From: Lewinellaceae bacterium
Lineage (GTDB): Bacteria > Bacteroidota > Bacteroidia > Chitinophagales > Saprospiraceae
Reading direction: 5' to 3'
Assembly: GCA_016710765.1 (NCBI GenBank)
Contig: JADJUJ010000003.1
Coordinates: 310,001-374,000 of the forward strand
DNA length: 64,000 bases
Shown here one piece after another: positions 48,751-58,592 of this stretch (its first letter is position 1; each line of letters starts with the position of its first letter). The notes below the pieces were generated by a model that ran no database searches, was not told the origin of the DNA, and saw nothing but the letters and a program-made list of their open reading frames with translations. A program made the position numbers and the translations under genes.

Positions 48751-48997
48751 TTGTTATCGCAAAAAACCCAGGGGATATCCTTACAAAGCCCCATTTATAG
48801 GCTCATAGGGCAGATATTATGGTAGAATTGAGTGTCCAATTATTCGGAATGCCGAAGGCATGGCATTAAACCGCGTTCGGATTTAGGTCTTTGGATGCGA
48901 ATTGGTTTTGAAATACCGCATCCAATCAGATACCTTAGTAAGTTGAACAACCACAATGCTTCCGGGCAAAGCCAACGCCCAATGTCCAACCCCCAAT

Positions 48998-49492
48998 TTA
49001 ATGGCATTTAAAATAGTCGAAAGCTTCCAGGCAGTCCAGGCAACGAAACAACGATTTGCAGGAGGTAGAGCCAAATTGCGAGATCATTTCTGTGTTGTCG
49101 GAGCCGCAGATGGGGCATTGAATTGCATGGCGCCCGCCTTGGAGTGCTTTTTTGTCGAGGGAGGCACTGACGGGCGGCGCAATGCCGAAAGCCCGGAGTT
49201 TTTCCCGGCCTTCCGCACTGATCCAGTCGGTCGTCCAGGCGGGCTGCAGCACCGTGGTGATGGTGACGTTGTCAATGCCCTCCTCCTGCAAGGCAGCACG
49301 GATGTTCACCTCAATCATACTCATGGCCGGGCAGCCGCTATAAGTGGGGGTGATGACGACTTCCGGGACACCTGGGGCTGCCCAGCGCACATCGCGGAGT
49401 ATGCCGAGGTCGCGGATGGTCAGCACGGGAATTTCAGGATCGCAAACATTTTCCAGGATCAACTGGATTTTCTCCAAGGCTTGGTCGGGCAT
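48998..49492 (-). CDS. paaD: Phenylacetyl-CoA epoxidase subunit PaaD-like protein
   Basis: 164 residues from the ATG at 49492. N-terminal MIP18/DUF59 domain (LENVCDPEIPVLTIRDLGIL, VVITPTYSGCPAMSMIEVNI) followed by a C-terminal zinc ribbon (CPICGSDNTEMISQFG ... CKSLFRCLDCLEAFDYFKCH). This two-part layout is that of PaaD, needed for maturation of the ring-1,2-phenylacetyl-CoA epoxidase, probably in Fe-S or metal delivery. paaA, B, C and E are not in the window; the genes on both sides are unrelated. Confidence 0.9.
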   Translation of the reverse strand: MPDQALEKIQLILENVCDPEIPVLTIRDLGILRDVRWAAPGVPEVVITPTYSGCPAMSMIEVNIRAALQEEGIDNVTITTVLQPAWTTDWISAEGREKLRAFGIAPPVSASLDKKALQGGRHAIQCPICGSDNTEMISQFGSTSCKSLFRCLDCLEAFDYFKCH

Positions 49493-49686
49493 GGCTGGTG
49501 TAATTTGGTACCGGGCATTTTTGCAAAAATAAACACAAATGGGCAGGGATTGGTCAAACACGCGAAGTAAAACAAGGCCGGATGTATGCCGGGCTGTGTG
49601 TACTCGTTTATCTTATTAAATCAAATTATCGGGGTATTGTTTGCGCTAACCCTCAGGATTGCTTTTTTTTACAAAAAATTTAGAAC

Positions 49687-51193
49687 ATGTCGAGTCCTCG
49701 CTACGTCGCCGCTATTGATCAGGGTACAACCAGCACACGCTGCATTATTTTTGATAAAAAAGGTAAAATCGTTGCCGTAGACCAAAAGGAGCACGAACAA
49801 ATTTATCCCAGGCCAGGCTGGGTAGAACACAACCCCGAAGAAATTTGGAAGAACACCCTGGAAGTGATTGCCAAAGCGAGGATTCAGCAACACATACCAC
49901 TGGAAGATATAGCGGCGGTAGGCATTACCAATCAGCGGGAAACCACTGTAGTATGGAACCGCCTGACCGGAAAGGCCTATCACAATGCGTTGGTCTGGCA
50001 GGATACCCGCACCGATGTGTTGGTAACCCACTACGAAAAAACGCGCGGCGCCGATTGGTTTCGCGAACGCACCGGGCTTCCGTTGGCCACGTATTTCAGC
50101 GGCTTGAAACTGCGTTGGCTGCTCGACGAGGTTCCCGGGTTGCGCCAGGACGCTGAAAAGGGTGAAGCCTTGTTTGGAAACATGGATACCTTCCTGATCT
50201 GGAACCTTACCGGGGGTGTTGATGGCGGGTTGCACCTCACCGATGTAACCAATGCCTCGCGAACCCAATTGATGCGGCTTGATAACCTGCAATGGGATGA
50301 TGAAATTCTTCAGGAGTTGCAGATTCCAAGAGCGATGTTGCCGTCCATTGTGCCCAGCAGCAAAGTCTACGGCACCGTTCAGTCGGAGCCATTGCGGGGT
50401 ATTCCACTGGCGGGCGACCTCGGCGACCAACAGGCGGCACTGGTGGGACAAACCTGTTTCATGCCCGGTGAGGCCAAGAATACCTATGGTACCGGTTGCT
50501 TTATGCTGATGAATACCGGCACCGAAATTGTGCCCTCCCATTACGGATTGCTGACTACACTGGCCTATCAATTTGAAGGGCAGCCGCCACATTACGCCCT
50601 GGAAGGGTCGGTGGCCATTACTGGCGCGCTGGTGCAATGGTTGCGCGACAACCTGGGCATGATTCGTCTCAGCAGCGAAGTGGAAGACCTGGCCGCTACG
50701 GTGAACGACAATGGCGGTGTATATTTCGTTCCGGCCTTTTCCGGCCTGTATGCACCCTACTGGAAAAGCAATGCCCGCGGGGTACTTTCCGGATTGACCC
50801 GTTATGGGAACAAAGGGCACATTGCCCGCGCCGTGTTGGAAGCCACCGCCTCTCCAAACCCGTGAAGTACTGGATGCAATGGTTAAAGATGCTGGCTTGC
50901 CGATAAAATCTTTGCGTGTGGATGGCGGTATGGTGGTCAATGAAATGCTGATGCAGTTTCAGTCGGATATACTGGATACCCCCGTTATTCGCCCAACAAT
51001 GATTGAAACAACTGCCCTCGGCGCAGCGTATGCAGCTGGCCTGGCGGTCGGATTTTGGAATGGCTTAGATGATCTGGTACAAAACTGGGGTATAGATAAA
51101 ACCTGGGAACCAAATATGGATGCTACCCAACGCGATAAAATGGTACATTACTGGAAAAAAGCGGTGCAACGATCATTTGACTGGGAGGAATAG
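49687..51193 (+). CDS. glpK: Glycerol kinase (frameshifted)
   Basis: About 501 residues after repair, as in E. coli (502). Phosphorylates glycerol with ATP. FGGY-family motifs: YVAAIDQGTTSTRCIIFDKK, VGITNQRETTVVWNRLTG, GDLGDQQAALVGQTCF, NTYGTGCFMLMNTG, and the C-terminal SLRVDGGMVVNEMLMQFQSD. The frame breaks near 50,850. Removing one C from GCCTCTCC gives LEATAFQTREVLDAM, the expected sequence, and joins both segments. Divergent from paaD; a small hypothetical gene follows 39 bp later. Confidence 0.93.
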
Positions 51194-51232
51194 ATCCCCG
51201 AAAATTCAATAACATATTTTATAAAAACACCA

Positions 51233-51559
51233 ATGGATACACAAGACTGGACAGCAAACGAATTTATGGCATTCATCATGTTTTATGCCTGCGAAGCGAA
51301 TGGGCGCTTAACCCAAACCGATTGCGATTGGATCAAGGGTAGGGTAGGAGATGCTTCGTTTCAAAAAGCGGAAGCCGTGTTTAAATCCAGGGTCGACATC
51401 GAAATGATCGAAATTATTGCCGACATGCGAAAACGGTTTTTCCCGGGAGAGGAAGGGAAAAGTAAAATACACCAGGACTTGGTTGGTTTATTTAAGTCGG
51501 ATGGAAAGTTTACCTCCATGGAGCACCATGTGTTGCACGAGATAGAGCGGTTGTTTTAA
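51233..51559 (+). CDS. Small conserved hypothetical protein (TerB-like helices)
   Basis: 108 residues, all-helical and acidic. Segments such as NEFMAFIMFYACEANGRLTQ, VDIEMIEIIADMRKRFF and HHVLHEIERLF, with an Asp-Gly-Lys turn (KSDGKFTSMEH), recall TerB/DjlA-type helical domains, in which such acidic turns may bind metal. The match is weak and the function unknown. Short distance to glpK suggests co-transcription. Confidence 0.6.
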   Translation: MDTQDWTANEFMAFIMFYACEANGRLTQTDCDWIKGRVGDASFQKAEAVFKSRVDIEMIEIIADMRKRFFPGEEGKSKIHQDLVGLFKSDGKFTSMEHHVLHEIERLF

Positions 51560-52138
51560 TTTCCGATATCCGATTACATGAATTCCGATTTTTGATTGGA
51601 TGTAGGATATGAGATTGTTGATCTAAATACCCGATCAGCGTTAAATCAACAATCATCTCCAAAGAGATTTACGATATCCGATTACATGAATTCCGATTTT
51701 TGATTGGATGTAGGATGTGAGATTGTTGATCTAAATACCCGATCAGCGTTAAATCAACAATCATCTCCAAAGAGATTTACGATATCCGATTACATGATTT
51801 CCGATTTTTGATTGGATGTAGATGTGAGATTGTTGATCTAAATACCCGATCAGCGTTAAATCAACATCATCTCCAAATAGATTTACGATATCCGATTACA
51901 TGAATTCCGATTTTGATTGGATGTAGGATGTGAGATTGTTGATCTAAATACCCGATCAGCGTTAAATCAACAATCGATCCCTCAGAGATTGGAGGCCCCG
52001 GCTGAAAAAAAAACGGTTTTTGTTTTGTTTTTCGGGCGAGGTTTGTGGTTTTCGAATTTTGTGGGGGGGGGGGAGATTTTTTTAAGATCGTTAACACAAT
52101 CGGAACATCGGAAATCATGTAATCGGATATCGGAAATC
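51558..52138. repeat. Family B element, copy 2, with four tandem 107-bp units
   Basis: The ends (about 51558-51587 and 52109-52138) are 30-bp inverted repeats with two mismatches, containing CCGATATCCGATTACATGA. Inside are four direct repeats starting GAGATTGTTGATCT at 51611, 51719, 51826 and 51932 (periods 108, 107, 106). Each unit holds the inverted pair GATTGTTGAT/ATCAACAATC. The last unit is followed by a homopolymer block with an 11-G run (52063-52073). No spacers, so not a CRISPR array. From 52139 to 52325 nothing is recognisable. Confidence 0.85.
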
Positions 52139-52325
52139 ACTTCGTACCCCATTGGCCTAAATTAAAGCAAGCAATGCCGAAAAGCGCCACAAGGCTCGGC
52201 AAAAGCGTCTGATAAAGCTTGGGATCAAGCCCCTGATATCCTTGTTGCCGCCCGAATCGAACTGCCACCACACTATCGCATCCAAAATAACCCGGAAAAG
52301 TCGAGGCTAATGGCCAAGGTCCATC

Positions 52326-54521
52326 TTATACCCCGGGCACCGGGACGCCATTACCGGTTAAAAAATACATATCAATATTGCCCTTATTCTTGGCGGCTAT
52401 CTTCCCCCGGTAGACGCATGAAAAGTTGTTTTTCAACAGGTCATAAGTGGCGCCACTAACATTGATCTTTCCGGGTTCGCTGCTGCTTTCCATGCGCGCT
52501 GCGGTATTCACGGTGTCGCCCCAAATGTCGTAGGCAAATTTTTTCACGCCAACGATGCCAGCCACCACCGGGCCGCTGTGCAGCCCGATCCGGATATCGA
52601 ATCCATCGTGCTGGGTGTGCTGCCGCTGCCGGATATATTGCTGAATGTCGAGCGCGGCCAGGGCGGCATTGCGGGCGTGCCGGGCATCGGGCAGCGGCAG
52701 GCCCGACACGGCCATGTAGGCATCGCCGATGGTTTTTATTTTTTCCAGGCCGTGCCGCTCGATGATCTCGTCGAAGGATTTAAAACAATCGTGCAGTTCG
52801 TTGACCAGCTGCTGGGGCGAGCGGTTTTCAGCCATTTTGGTAAAATCCACAAAATCGGTGAAGAGCACGGTTACTTCATCGTATTGCTTTGCCGCAGCGC
52901 TGCCCTTTTCTTTTAGTTCGTCGGCCACTTCTTTGGGCAAAATATTGAGCAGCAGTTCGTCAGATTTCTTCTTTTCCAGCCTGATGAGGCGGTTTGATTT
53001 TTGCTGGTTTCTATAGTTGCGAAAAATGAAAAAAGAGAGCAGGGCCAGCAAGGCGAGTCCGGCAAGGTAATAATATCGCTGTGTTTTTTGCGCCTGCAAG
53101 GCTTTGTCTTTCAGTTCGAGTTGGGATTGTTGCAGGTCTACCTGCGTGGCCTGGAGTTGTTTTTCATTTTCCGCCCGGGCCAGTTGTTCGGCGCTGATCT
53201 TGTTTTCGCTCTGCGCGAAAAGGAGTTCGGCCTGGGCGTTCAAAAAGGCCAGGCGTTGCAGGGCGCGTCCCTTATTGGCCAGGTCGATTGCGTTTTGTTG
53301 GAGAACGAGTTCTTGTTGTTGTTTGGTGGCAAGCAGTATTTGCGCTTTCAGTTTGGCGTCGGTGAGCAATTGCTGGCCTACGAGCGAATCTTCGGTTTTG
53401 CTGAAATCGAATTGCAGGGTTTTTCGGGTGATTTGTTTTTGTACTTCCACATTGTCGATACTGTCTCGCAGCAGAACGAACTGGCGGTAGGCCCAGTAGG
53501 CGCTGTCGTAGCGGCTGGTGGATTCATACAGCTGGCTTAGCTGCTCCAGGGTCTGGCTTTCGGTACTCAGCAAGCCAATGCTTTTGGCCAATTCCCGTGC
53601 TTGCTGTGCATAATCCGTCGCCAAAGTAAAGCGCTGTTGTTGCTGGTAAACGGCACTGATACCGGCCAGGCTGGCAGCCATGATTTGTTTGTCCTGAATG
53701 TTTTGGCTGATCTCCAGGGCTTTCTGGTGGTACTCCAGCGCGCGGGGATAATCGGCCATTTTGAAGTATACATTACCGATATTGCCCAGGTTGTTGGCGA
53801 TCTGGGCTTTGTTGCCTTGTTTTTCGCTGATGGCCAGGGCTTTTTGCTTGTATTCCAGCGCTTTCGGGTAGTCGGCCAGTTGGGTGTATACATTGCCGAT
53901 ATTGACCAGGAGGCCTGAAAGGGCCTGCATTTTCTCTGTTTTTTCACAGAGATCGAGGGCTTTTTGATAGTATTCGATGGCTTTGGGATAGTTGCGCAAT
54001 TCGTTGTGGATATTGCCAATATTGCCCAGCACATTGATAAGGCTCGCATCGTTGCCCGTTTGTTCGTTCAGGGTCAGCGTCTTCTGATAATAATCGAGCG
54101 CCTTCGGGTAATCGAAGACGGAATAATAGATCAGGCCGATGTTATTGTAATTGTTCGCAATCCCCTGCGTGCTTCCGATTCGCGTATTAATGGCAAGGGC
54201 TTTCTGATAGTTTTCCAGCGCCACGGCATAATCGGCCTGAACAAATTTATTCGTGCCTTTTGCACTGTAGGCGCCGGCCAGAAACTTTTTATCAGCCAGT
54301 TTTTCCCCCAGTGTAATGGCTTTGTCGGCATATTCCAGCCCCTTGGCCGGGTTGCTGCGGTAAAAGCCCCGGGCCAGGTTGGTGAGGAATGATACCCGGA
54401 TCGTGTCTTCGGTCAAATAGGTTTTTTCCAGCAAGACCAATGAATCGAGGTTCCGTTGTTGCGCCTGTGCAACGGCCATGCTGATTCCGAGAAAAAATAG
54501 GACACAACCCACTGTTTTCAT
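52326..54521 (-). CDS. TPR-repeat class III adenylate cyclase
   Basis: 731 residues from the ATG at 54521. Signal peptide (MKTVGCVLFFLGISMAVAQA), about seven TPRs (residues ~60-340; consensus NIGNVY....DYPKALEYHQKAL), a coiled coil rich in Gln (~380-480), one membrane helix (YYLAGLALLALLSFFIF, near 495), then a cytoplasmic cyclase domain. Catalytic: VTVLFTDFVDFTKMAE (metal Asp), IKTIGDAYMAVSGLPL (Lys that favours adenine), YDIWGDTVNTAARMES (Asp, Asn and Arg). All needed residues are present, so it should make cAMP. The extracytoplasmic TPR part probably senses or binds a protein. A lipoprotein gene ends 14 bp upstream. Confidence 0.93.
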   Translation of the reverse strand: MKTVGCVLFFLGISMAVAQAQQRNLDSLVLLEKTYLTEDTIRVSFLTNLARGFYRSNPAKGLEYADKAITLGEKLADKKFLAGAYSAKGTNKFVQADYAVALENYQKALAINTRIGSTQGIANNYNNIGLIYYSVFDYPKALDYYQKTLTLNEQTGNDASLINVLGNIGNIHNELRNYPKAIEYYQKALDLCEKTEKMQALSGLLVNIGNVYTQLADYPKALEYKQKALAISEKQGNKAQIANNLGNIGNVYFKMADYPRALEYHQKALEISQNIQDKQIMAASLAGISAVYQQQQRFTLATDYAQQARELAKSIGLLSTESQTLEQLSQLYESTSRYDSAYWAYRQFVLLRDSIDNVEVQKQITRKTLQFDFSKTEDSLVGQQLLTDAKLKAQILLATKQQQELVLQQNAIDLANKGRALQRLAFLNAQAELLFAQSENKISAEQLARAENEKQLQATQVDLQQSQLELKDKALQAQKTQRYYYLAGLALLALLSFFIFRNYRNQQKSNRLIRLEKKKSDELLLNILPKEVADELKEKGSAAAKQYDEVTVLFTDFVDFTKMAENRSPQQLVNELHDCFKSFDEIIERHGLEKIKTIGDAYMAVSGLPLPDARHARNAALAALDIQQYIRQRQHTQHDGFDIRIGLHSGPVVAGIVGVKKFAYDIWGDTVNTAARMESSSEPGKINVSGATYDLLKNNFSCVYRGKIAAKNKGNIDMYFLTGNGVPVPGV

Positions 54522-54535
54522 GGCTGGAGCAACGG

Positions 54536-55123
54536 TTAATCGGCGATGAAAACGACGTTTACACAAGGCGCTAGCCGTGTTGGGTTGGGCATGGGCGGAA
54601 AAGTATCGTTGCTCATGTTGCTCATGTTGCTCATTTCTTCGTTAAAAGACACGATTTTGAGATTACCCGCCACCACAGGAAAAGCAAAATCGGAAGCGTC
54701 ATTTTTCTGCAACCGGTAGAAGGAATTGGCCAGAATGGAAACACCCAGCTGCGTATTTTGGGAAACGGAAACGGGCGAAATCTCCACGAATGCCGGGCTG
54801 TGAATCGCTGCGGAAGTGATTTTCTGATCGCGCAACACAACCGGTAGGCTGCCGGACAGGTCCCAAAGTTTGACTGTGAATTCGCCCGTAACGGGCAGTT
54901 TAAGGCCCAGTTTGGTGATCTTGCCATCGGCCAGAGGGGTGAAGATGAAGCCGTATTCCCAGGTATTCGCCGCCACAGGGGTAGTATCGATGGCAATAGC
55001 CGGCTGGTCAAAAAACAAGAAGAACGGACTTTCTTCTATTTTGGGATTATCGTCCTTTTTGCAGGAGGTAATAAGTGCAAGGGCAAACAATGCACAAACA
55101 AGAAATCGGAATTTGGCTTTCAT
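54536..55123 (-). CDS. Lipoprotein, DUF4082-like sandwich
   Basis: 195 residues. Lipoprotein leader ending ALALITSCKKDDN. The mature part is a beta-sandwich (TWEYGFIFTPLADGKITKLG, GEFTVKLWDLSGSLPVVLRD, GVSILANSFYRL) that resembles DUF4082-type domains. Near the C-terminus a 9-bp direct repeat (54608-54635) codes MSNMSNMSND, a likely site of copy-number change. It lies just upstream of the adenylate cyclase on the same strand and is probably co-transcribed. It could be a partner of the cyclase's exported TPR region; that is inference only. Confidence 0.7.
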   Translation of the reverse strand: MKAKFRFLVCALFALALITSCKKDDNPKIEESPFFLFFDQPAIAIDTTPVAANTWEYGFIFTPLADGKITKLGLKLPVTGEFTVKLWDLSGSLPVVLRDQKITSAAIHSPAFVEISPVSVSQNTQLGVSILANSFYRLQKNDASDFAFPVVAGNLKIVSFNEEMSNMSNMSNDTFPPMPNPTRLAPCVNVVFIAD

Positions 55124-55347
55124 GTGAACCCCTTTTTAATTCGTTAGTTTAAGTGTTGACCTTGCAAATCTAAGCTCATTTTTTTAAACACCTGGGCCGC
55201 AGACTCGTGGGGGGCTTCCGGGCGCGCTCCTATTTGGTGCTTTCCCCCCTAGCATCTTTAAATACGGGTCATGGAAATAAAGAATACGAATTCAGAACAA
55301 TGTATATGCGATGATGCTCCCTTAACGATGGCACTACGCACTCCTTC

Positions 55348-56057
55348 CTACGGCCGCCTGAACCGTATAACCACCACGCTATCGCAACCAAAATAACCCG
55401 GCAGTGTATCGGTCAACATTTCTGCAGAAACCCTTTCAGGGGCTACAATCGAATCAATGTAGGTTACTGGAATACTGTCGAGCACCTCAATACGCAATTG
55501 CACGATGCTGTCGCATCCGCTTTTGGATGGGAATGTTTTAATGTATATCCCCGGTGTTTGATAAGCCCTTCCGTTCCACTCATAAGCGGTACCGGGGCAG
55601 AGGGCTGTCCCGATCATGGTAACCGGAGCGGGGTCAAGCACGCTAATGTGCATGCAGGCAATGCTGTCGCAGCCAGCCAGGGTGCGGATGGTGTCGCAAA
55701 ATATACCAGGTGTAGTGTAGGCTTTCCCTCCCCAGATGGGGGAACTTCCGGACAAAGGGTGATGTACTGGTCGCTGCGGCCCGCGCTTATGATCTTGAGG
55801 TGCAATTCAACTGTGCTGTCCTGGTTATTTTCAGACAAAAACGTGTCGCGGTAAGTGCCTTCTGTGGACAGCAGCATGCTGTTCCAAATGTAAATTTCAT
55901 CTGAGCAAATGAAGGCATACGCCTGATAGGGTGGTGCGATAGAGTCTGGCGCAATAACTTTTGTAGCGTACAGATGTGATATGGAAGTTTGCGGCTGTGG
56001 CAACAGCAGCAACAGGAGGGCAGGCCACCCTATTAAAATCGGCAGGCGGAGGAGCAT
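55348..56057 (-). CDS. Exported repeat protein with GCDS modules (frameshifted)
   Basis: About 236 residues after repair. Signal peptide (LPILIGWPALLLLLLPQPQT), then imperfect ~70-residue modules of the form CPG-Y-W-G-AY-TPGIY-T--GCDSI--L-I-VL, as in adhesin-like surface proteins of Bacteroidota. The frame breaks at CC 55748-55749; one more C restores TLCPGSSPIWGGKAYTTPGI. No T9SS domain is visible at the end (DSVVVIRFRRP). Function unknown; a surface or adhesion role is inferred from the repeats. Confidence 0.65.
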
Positions 56058-56263
56058 GTTCGGGATATATGGGAGTATACTGATTAAAAATAAGACTACA
56101 AAGATAAGCGTCCTTGACGGGAATTGATCATTAGGCGTTGGCCATTGCCAAGTAAGGCTGGTTTATAAGGCTAAAAGGCAACACCGTGGCAAGTATCATG
56201 CGCCTAAATAAAAAAAGCCACCCGCTGCTGCCCCGTTCTTCCGATGGCAGCGCAATGGGCATG

Positions 56264-56959
56264 TTAAAACACCCTTTTAAGCACCACTTCTTTGTAATTG
56301 GCGCCAATGGGAAGTTTTTCTTTGCCGATGTGCAGCATGTTTCCTTCCAGAGTATCCACTTTATCGATGGCGACGATGTAGGATTTGTGGATACGGATAA
56401 AACGGTCGGCGGGGAGTTCTATTTCCAGACCTTTGAGGGAATTCAGCGAGAGCAAGCGGCCGGAGGGGGTATAAAATGCGGCGTATTCCCGCATGCTTTG
56501 GATGTACAGGATGTCGTCGTAACGGATACGGTGAACGCGGTGTTCCGACTTGATGAGCAAGTGGTCTTTTTCCGGTGCATTTTGTTCCGGTGCCTGCGCC
56601 CGAAGGAAGGTGCTGGCCTTGTTGATGGCCTGAACAAAGCGCTCGAAGCCAAATGGTTTCAGCAGGTAATCCACCGCGTCGAGGTTGTAGCTTTCCAGGG
56701 CATAATCGGAATAGGCCGTTGTAAACACAACTGCCGGTTTTTGGCGCAGGGTGTTTAGGAATTCTATTCCGGTGAGTCCGGGCATTTGTATGTCGAGCAG
56801 TAATAAATCGATTGCCTTATCCTGCAACACGGTAAGGGCCGACATGGGGTCGGCACAGGCGTCTACCAATTCCAGTTGCGGCATGCGCTCAACGTAGTTG
56901 GTTAGCAGGGCTCGGGCGAGTTCCTCGTCGTCCAGTATCAGGCAACGGATGGGCCTCAT
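56264..56959 (-). CDS. LytTR family response regulator
   Basis: 231 residues. Receiver domain with the acceptor Asp in IDLLLLDIQMPGLTGIEFL and conserved acidic LILDDEELAR at the start; C-terminal LytTR DNA-binding domain (YDDILYIQSMREYAAFYTPS, RFIRIHKSYIVAIDKVD). Acts as a cytoplasmic transcription factor controlled by phosphorylation. Its start overlaps the end of the histidine kinase gene by 4 bp, so they form a two-component pair; targets are unknown. Confidence 0.95.
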   Translation of the reverse strand: MRPIRCLILDDEELARALLTNYVERMPQLELVDACADPMSALTVLQDKAIDLLLLDIQMPGLTGIEFLNTLRQKPAVVFTTAYSDYALESYNLDAVDYLLKPFGFERFVQAINKASTFLRAQAPEQNAPEKDHLLIKSEHRVHRIRYDDILYIQSMREYAAFYTPSGRLLSLNSLKGLEIELPADRFIRIHKSYIVAIDKVDTLEGNMLHIGKEKLPIGANYKEVVLKRVF

Positions 56960-57990
56960 AAGGGTTGGATTTTTAAATAAACGGCGAACTGGCCTTCGCT
57001 GGTTTCAATGCGCAATTCGTGTTGCAGCGGATAGAGCAGTTCCAGGTGTCGCCTAACATTGTGCAGTCCAATGCCGCCTTCCTGATCTTTGGTAAAATTC
57101 GCTTCGGGTCGGCTGTTGTTGACTTCAAAGATAACACCGTTTTCAATGGTGGTCAGCTGAATGTGGATCCAGCCGCGCTCCAGGTCCTCCACTTTGCTGT
57201 GTTTGAAGGCGTTTTCCACGAAAGGTATCAGGATCATGGGTGCTATGCGCAGCTGTGGCTGGCTTTCGTCGAGTTCTACCCTAACATTCAGGCCACGGCT
57301 ATCTTTCAGCATGTGCAGGTCGATAAAGTGGCGGAGGTATTCCACTTCTTTGCCGAGGGGCACTTTGTCTTCCCGGCAATCGTACAGCATGTACCGCAAC
57401 ATACCCGAGAGTTTCAACAAGTGTTCCGGTGCCTGTTCAGATTTGAGGAGTGTAAGGGTATAAATGTTGTTCAGGGCATTGAACAGAAAATGCGGATTGA
57501 TCTGGGATTTGAGAAATTTGAGTTCAGCCTCCAGTTTTTCACTTCTGGAATCGATGGCTTCCTTTTCTTTTTTGTTGGCGTAGGCAGCAATTTCAAACAA
57601 GGCACTGCCGATAAAACTGGTAAAAAATGGCGTAGCCCAACCTATTATGCGCATGCCTGACATTCCGGGCCTCCCTCCTCCACTTCGCGGACGGTTGAAA
57701 TAATGGCTCCAGGGCATGATGTCCCACTGAACAACGAAGGTCACCACCGCTACCAGGGCTACGCCACTCAGGATATACCACAGCTGTTTTTTTTGAAAAT
57801 ACAATCGGGGCAGCAAAAATGCTGCATTAGCGATAACAATAACCATAATGCCAAGCCAAACAACTGCGCTGCGCACAACGATCCAATCGCTCAGATCGAA
57901 ATTGCCCGACAGGAGTACCGGAACCAGGGCCCACAGCATACCCCAAAACAAAACCTGCAACCAGGTACTTTTGTGTGGTAAGATTTTCAT
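56956..57990 (-). CDS. LytS/YehU-type sensor histidine kinase
   Basis: 344 residues from the ATG at 57990. Four membrane helices in the first 150 residues (e.g. WLQVLFWGMLWALVPVLLSG, VWLGIMVIVIANAAFLLPRL), a short coiled coil, then the His_kinase domain with the phospho-accepting His in FLKSQINPHFLFNALNNIYT and an ATP-binding N box MILIPFVENAFKHSKVED and G box EGGIGLHNVRRHLELLY. No extracellular sensor domain, so it may sense through the membrane part. Paired with the LytTR regulator just downstream. Confidence 0.94.
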   Translation of the reverse strand: MKILPHKSTWLQVLFWGMLWALVPVLLSGNFDLSDWIVVRSAVVWLGIMVIVIANAAFLLPRLYFQKKQLWYILSGVALVAVVTFVVQWDIMPWSHYFNRPRSGGGRPGMSGMRIIGWATPFFTSFIGSALFEIAAYANKKEKEAIDSRSEKLEAELKFLKSQINPHFLFNALNNIYTLTLLKSEQAPEHLLKLSGMLRYMLYDCREDKVPLGKEVEYLRHFIDLHMLKDSRGLNVRVELDESQPQLRIAPMILIPFVENAFKHSKVEDLERGWIHIQLTTIENGVIFEVNNSRPEANFTKDQEGGIGLHNVRRHLELLYPLQHELRIETSEGQFAVYLKIQPL

Positions 57991-58098
57991 GCCAGCAAAA
58001 TTGCAACTTGTGCCCAGGCGCTGCAACTTTTCTCAATCAAATCCCGAAATTTACCGCTGAAACGCCTGTTGACAGGCATCAGCCATTTAGGCGCGGTT

Positions 58099-58150
58099 AT
58101 TTGGTCTTTAGTCTTTGGTTTTGCCCCGAAGCATGATACAATTGAGTTTC
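58099..58150. repeat. Family A fragment
   Basis: TTTGGTCTTTAGTCTTTGGT and TTGCCCCGAAG match the left end of the family A copies at 15.9 and 35.7 kb; the rest of the element is missing. Confidence 0.5.
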
Positions 58151-58193
58151 AGTGGAATGACTTGTCTTTTTACTGGACGTAAAAAAATAAACC

Positions 58194-58592
58194 TTGAAAC
58201 AACAACTCGCACACATCGCCCTTGTGGTGGCCGATTACGACGAAGCCATTGCTTTTTATACCCAAAAACTGCATTTTACCCTGGTGGAAGATACCCCCCT
58301 GAGTGAAACCAAGCGATGGGTATTGTTGTCGCCCCCGGGCTCGGATGGCTGCCATCTGTTGCTGGCCAAAGCGGCCAATTCATTGCAAAGCAGCAGGGTG
58401 GGCGACCAAACAGGCGGCCGCGTTTTTCTCTTCCTGTACACCGATGATATCGCCCGCGACCACCAGAACCTTTTACAGCAGGGCATCCGGATTGTGCGGG
58501 AGCCCTCCGTAGAAACTTATGGAACCGTGCTGGTGTTTGAAGATTTATACGGAAACCTATGGGACCTGATTGAGCCCGCAACCTCCCGATGA
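58194..58592 (+). CDS. VOC family (glyoxalase-like) protein
   Basis: 132 residues from a TTG start; no ATG is available nearby. One vicinal-oxygen-chelate module pair: LAHIALVVADYDEAIAFYTQ at the start and FEDLYGNLWDLIEP at the end, with the metal-type His/Glu positions present. Members include glyoxalases, dioxygenases and antibiotic-binding proteins; the substrate is not readable. Its stop overlaps the next gene's start (ATGA). Confidence 0.88.
   Translation: MKQQLAHIALVVADYDEAIAFYTQKLHFTLVEDTPLSETKRWVLLSPPGSDGCHLLLAKAANSLQSSRVGDQTGGRVFLFLYTDDIARDHQNLLQQGIRIVREPSVETYGTVLVFEDLYGNLWDLIEPATSR

Noticed and set aside
50840..50870. Programmed frameshift in glpK and other genes
   Set aside because: No slippery heptamer or stimulatory structure; the same kind of defect occurs in ten other unrelated genes, so sequence error is simpler.
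49669..50940. 423-codon open frame antisense to glpK
   Set aside because: Shadow of a well-recognised gene; no motif.
51558..52138. Tandem repeats considered as a CRISPR array
   Set aside because: The units are 107 bp and contiguous, with no unique spacers and no cas genes nearby.
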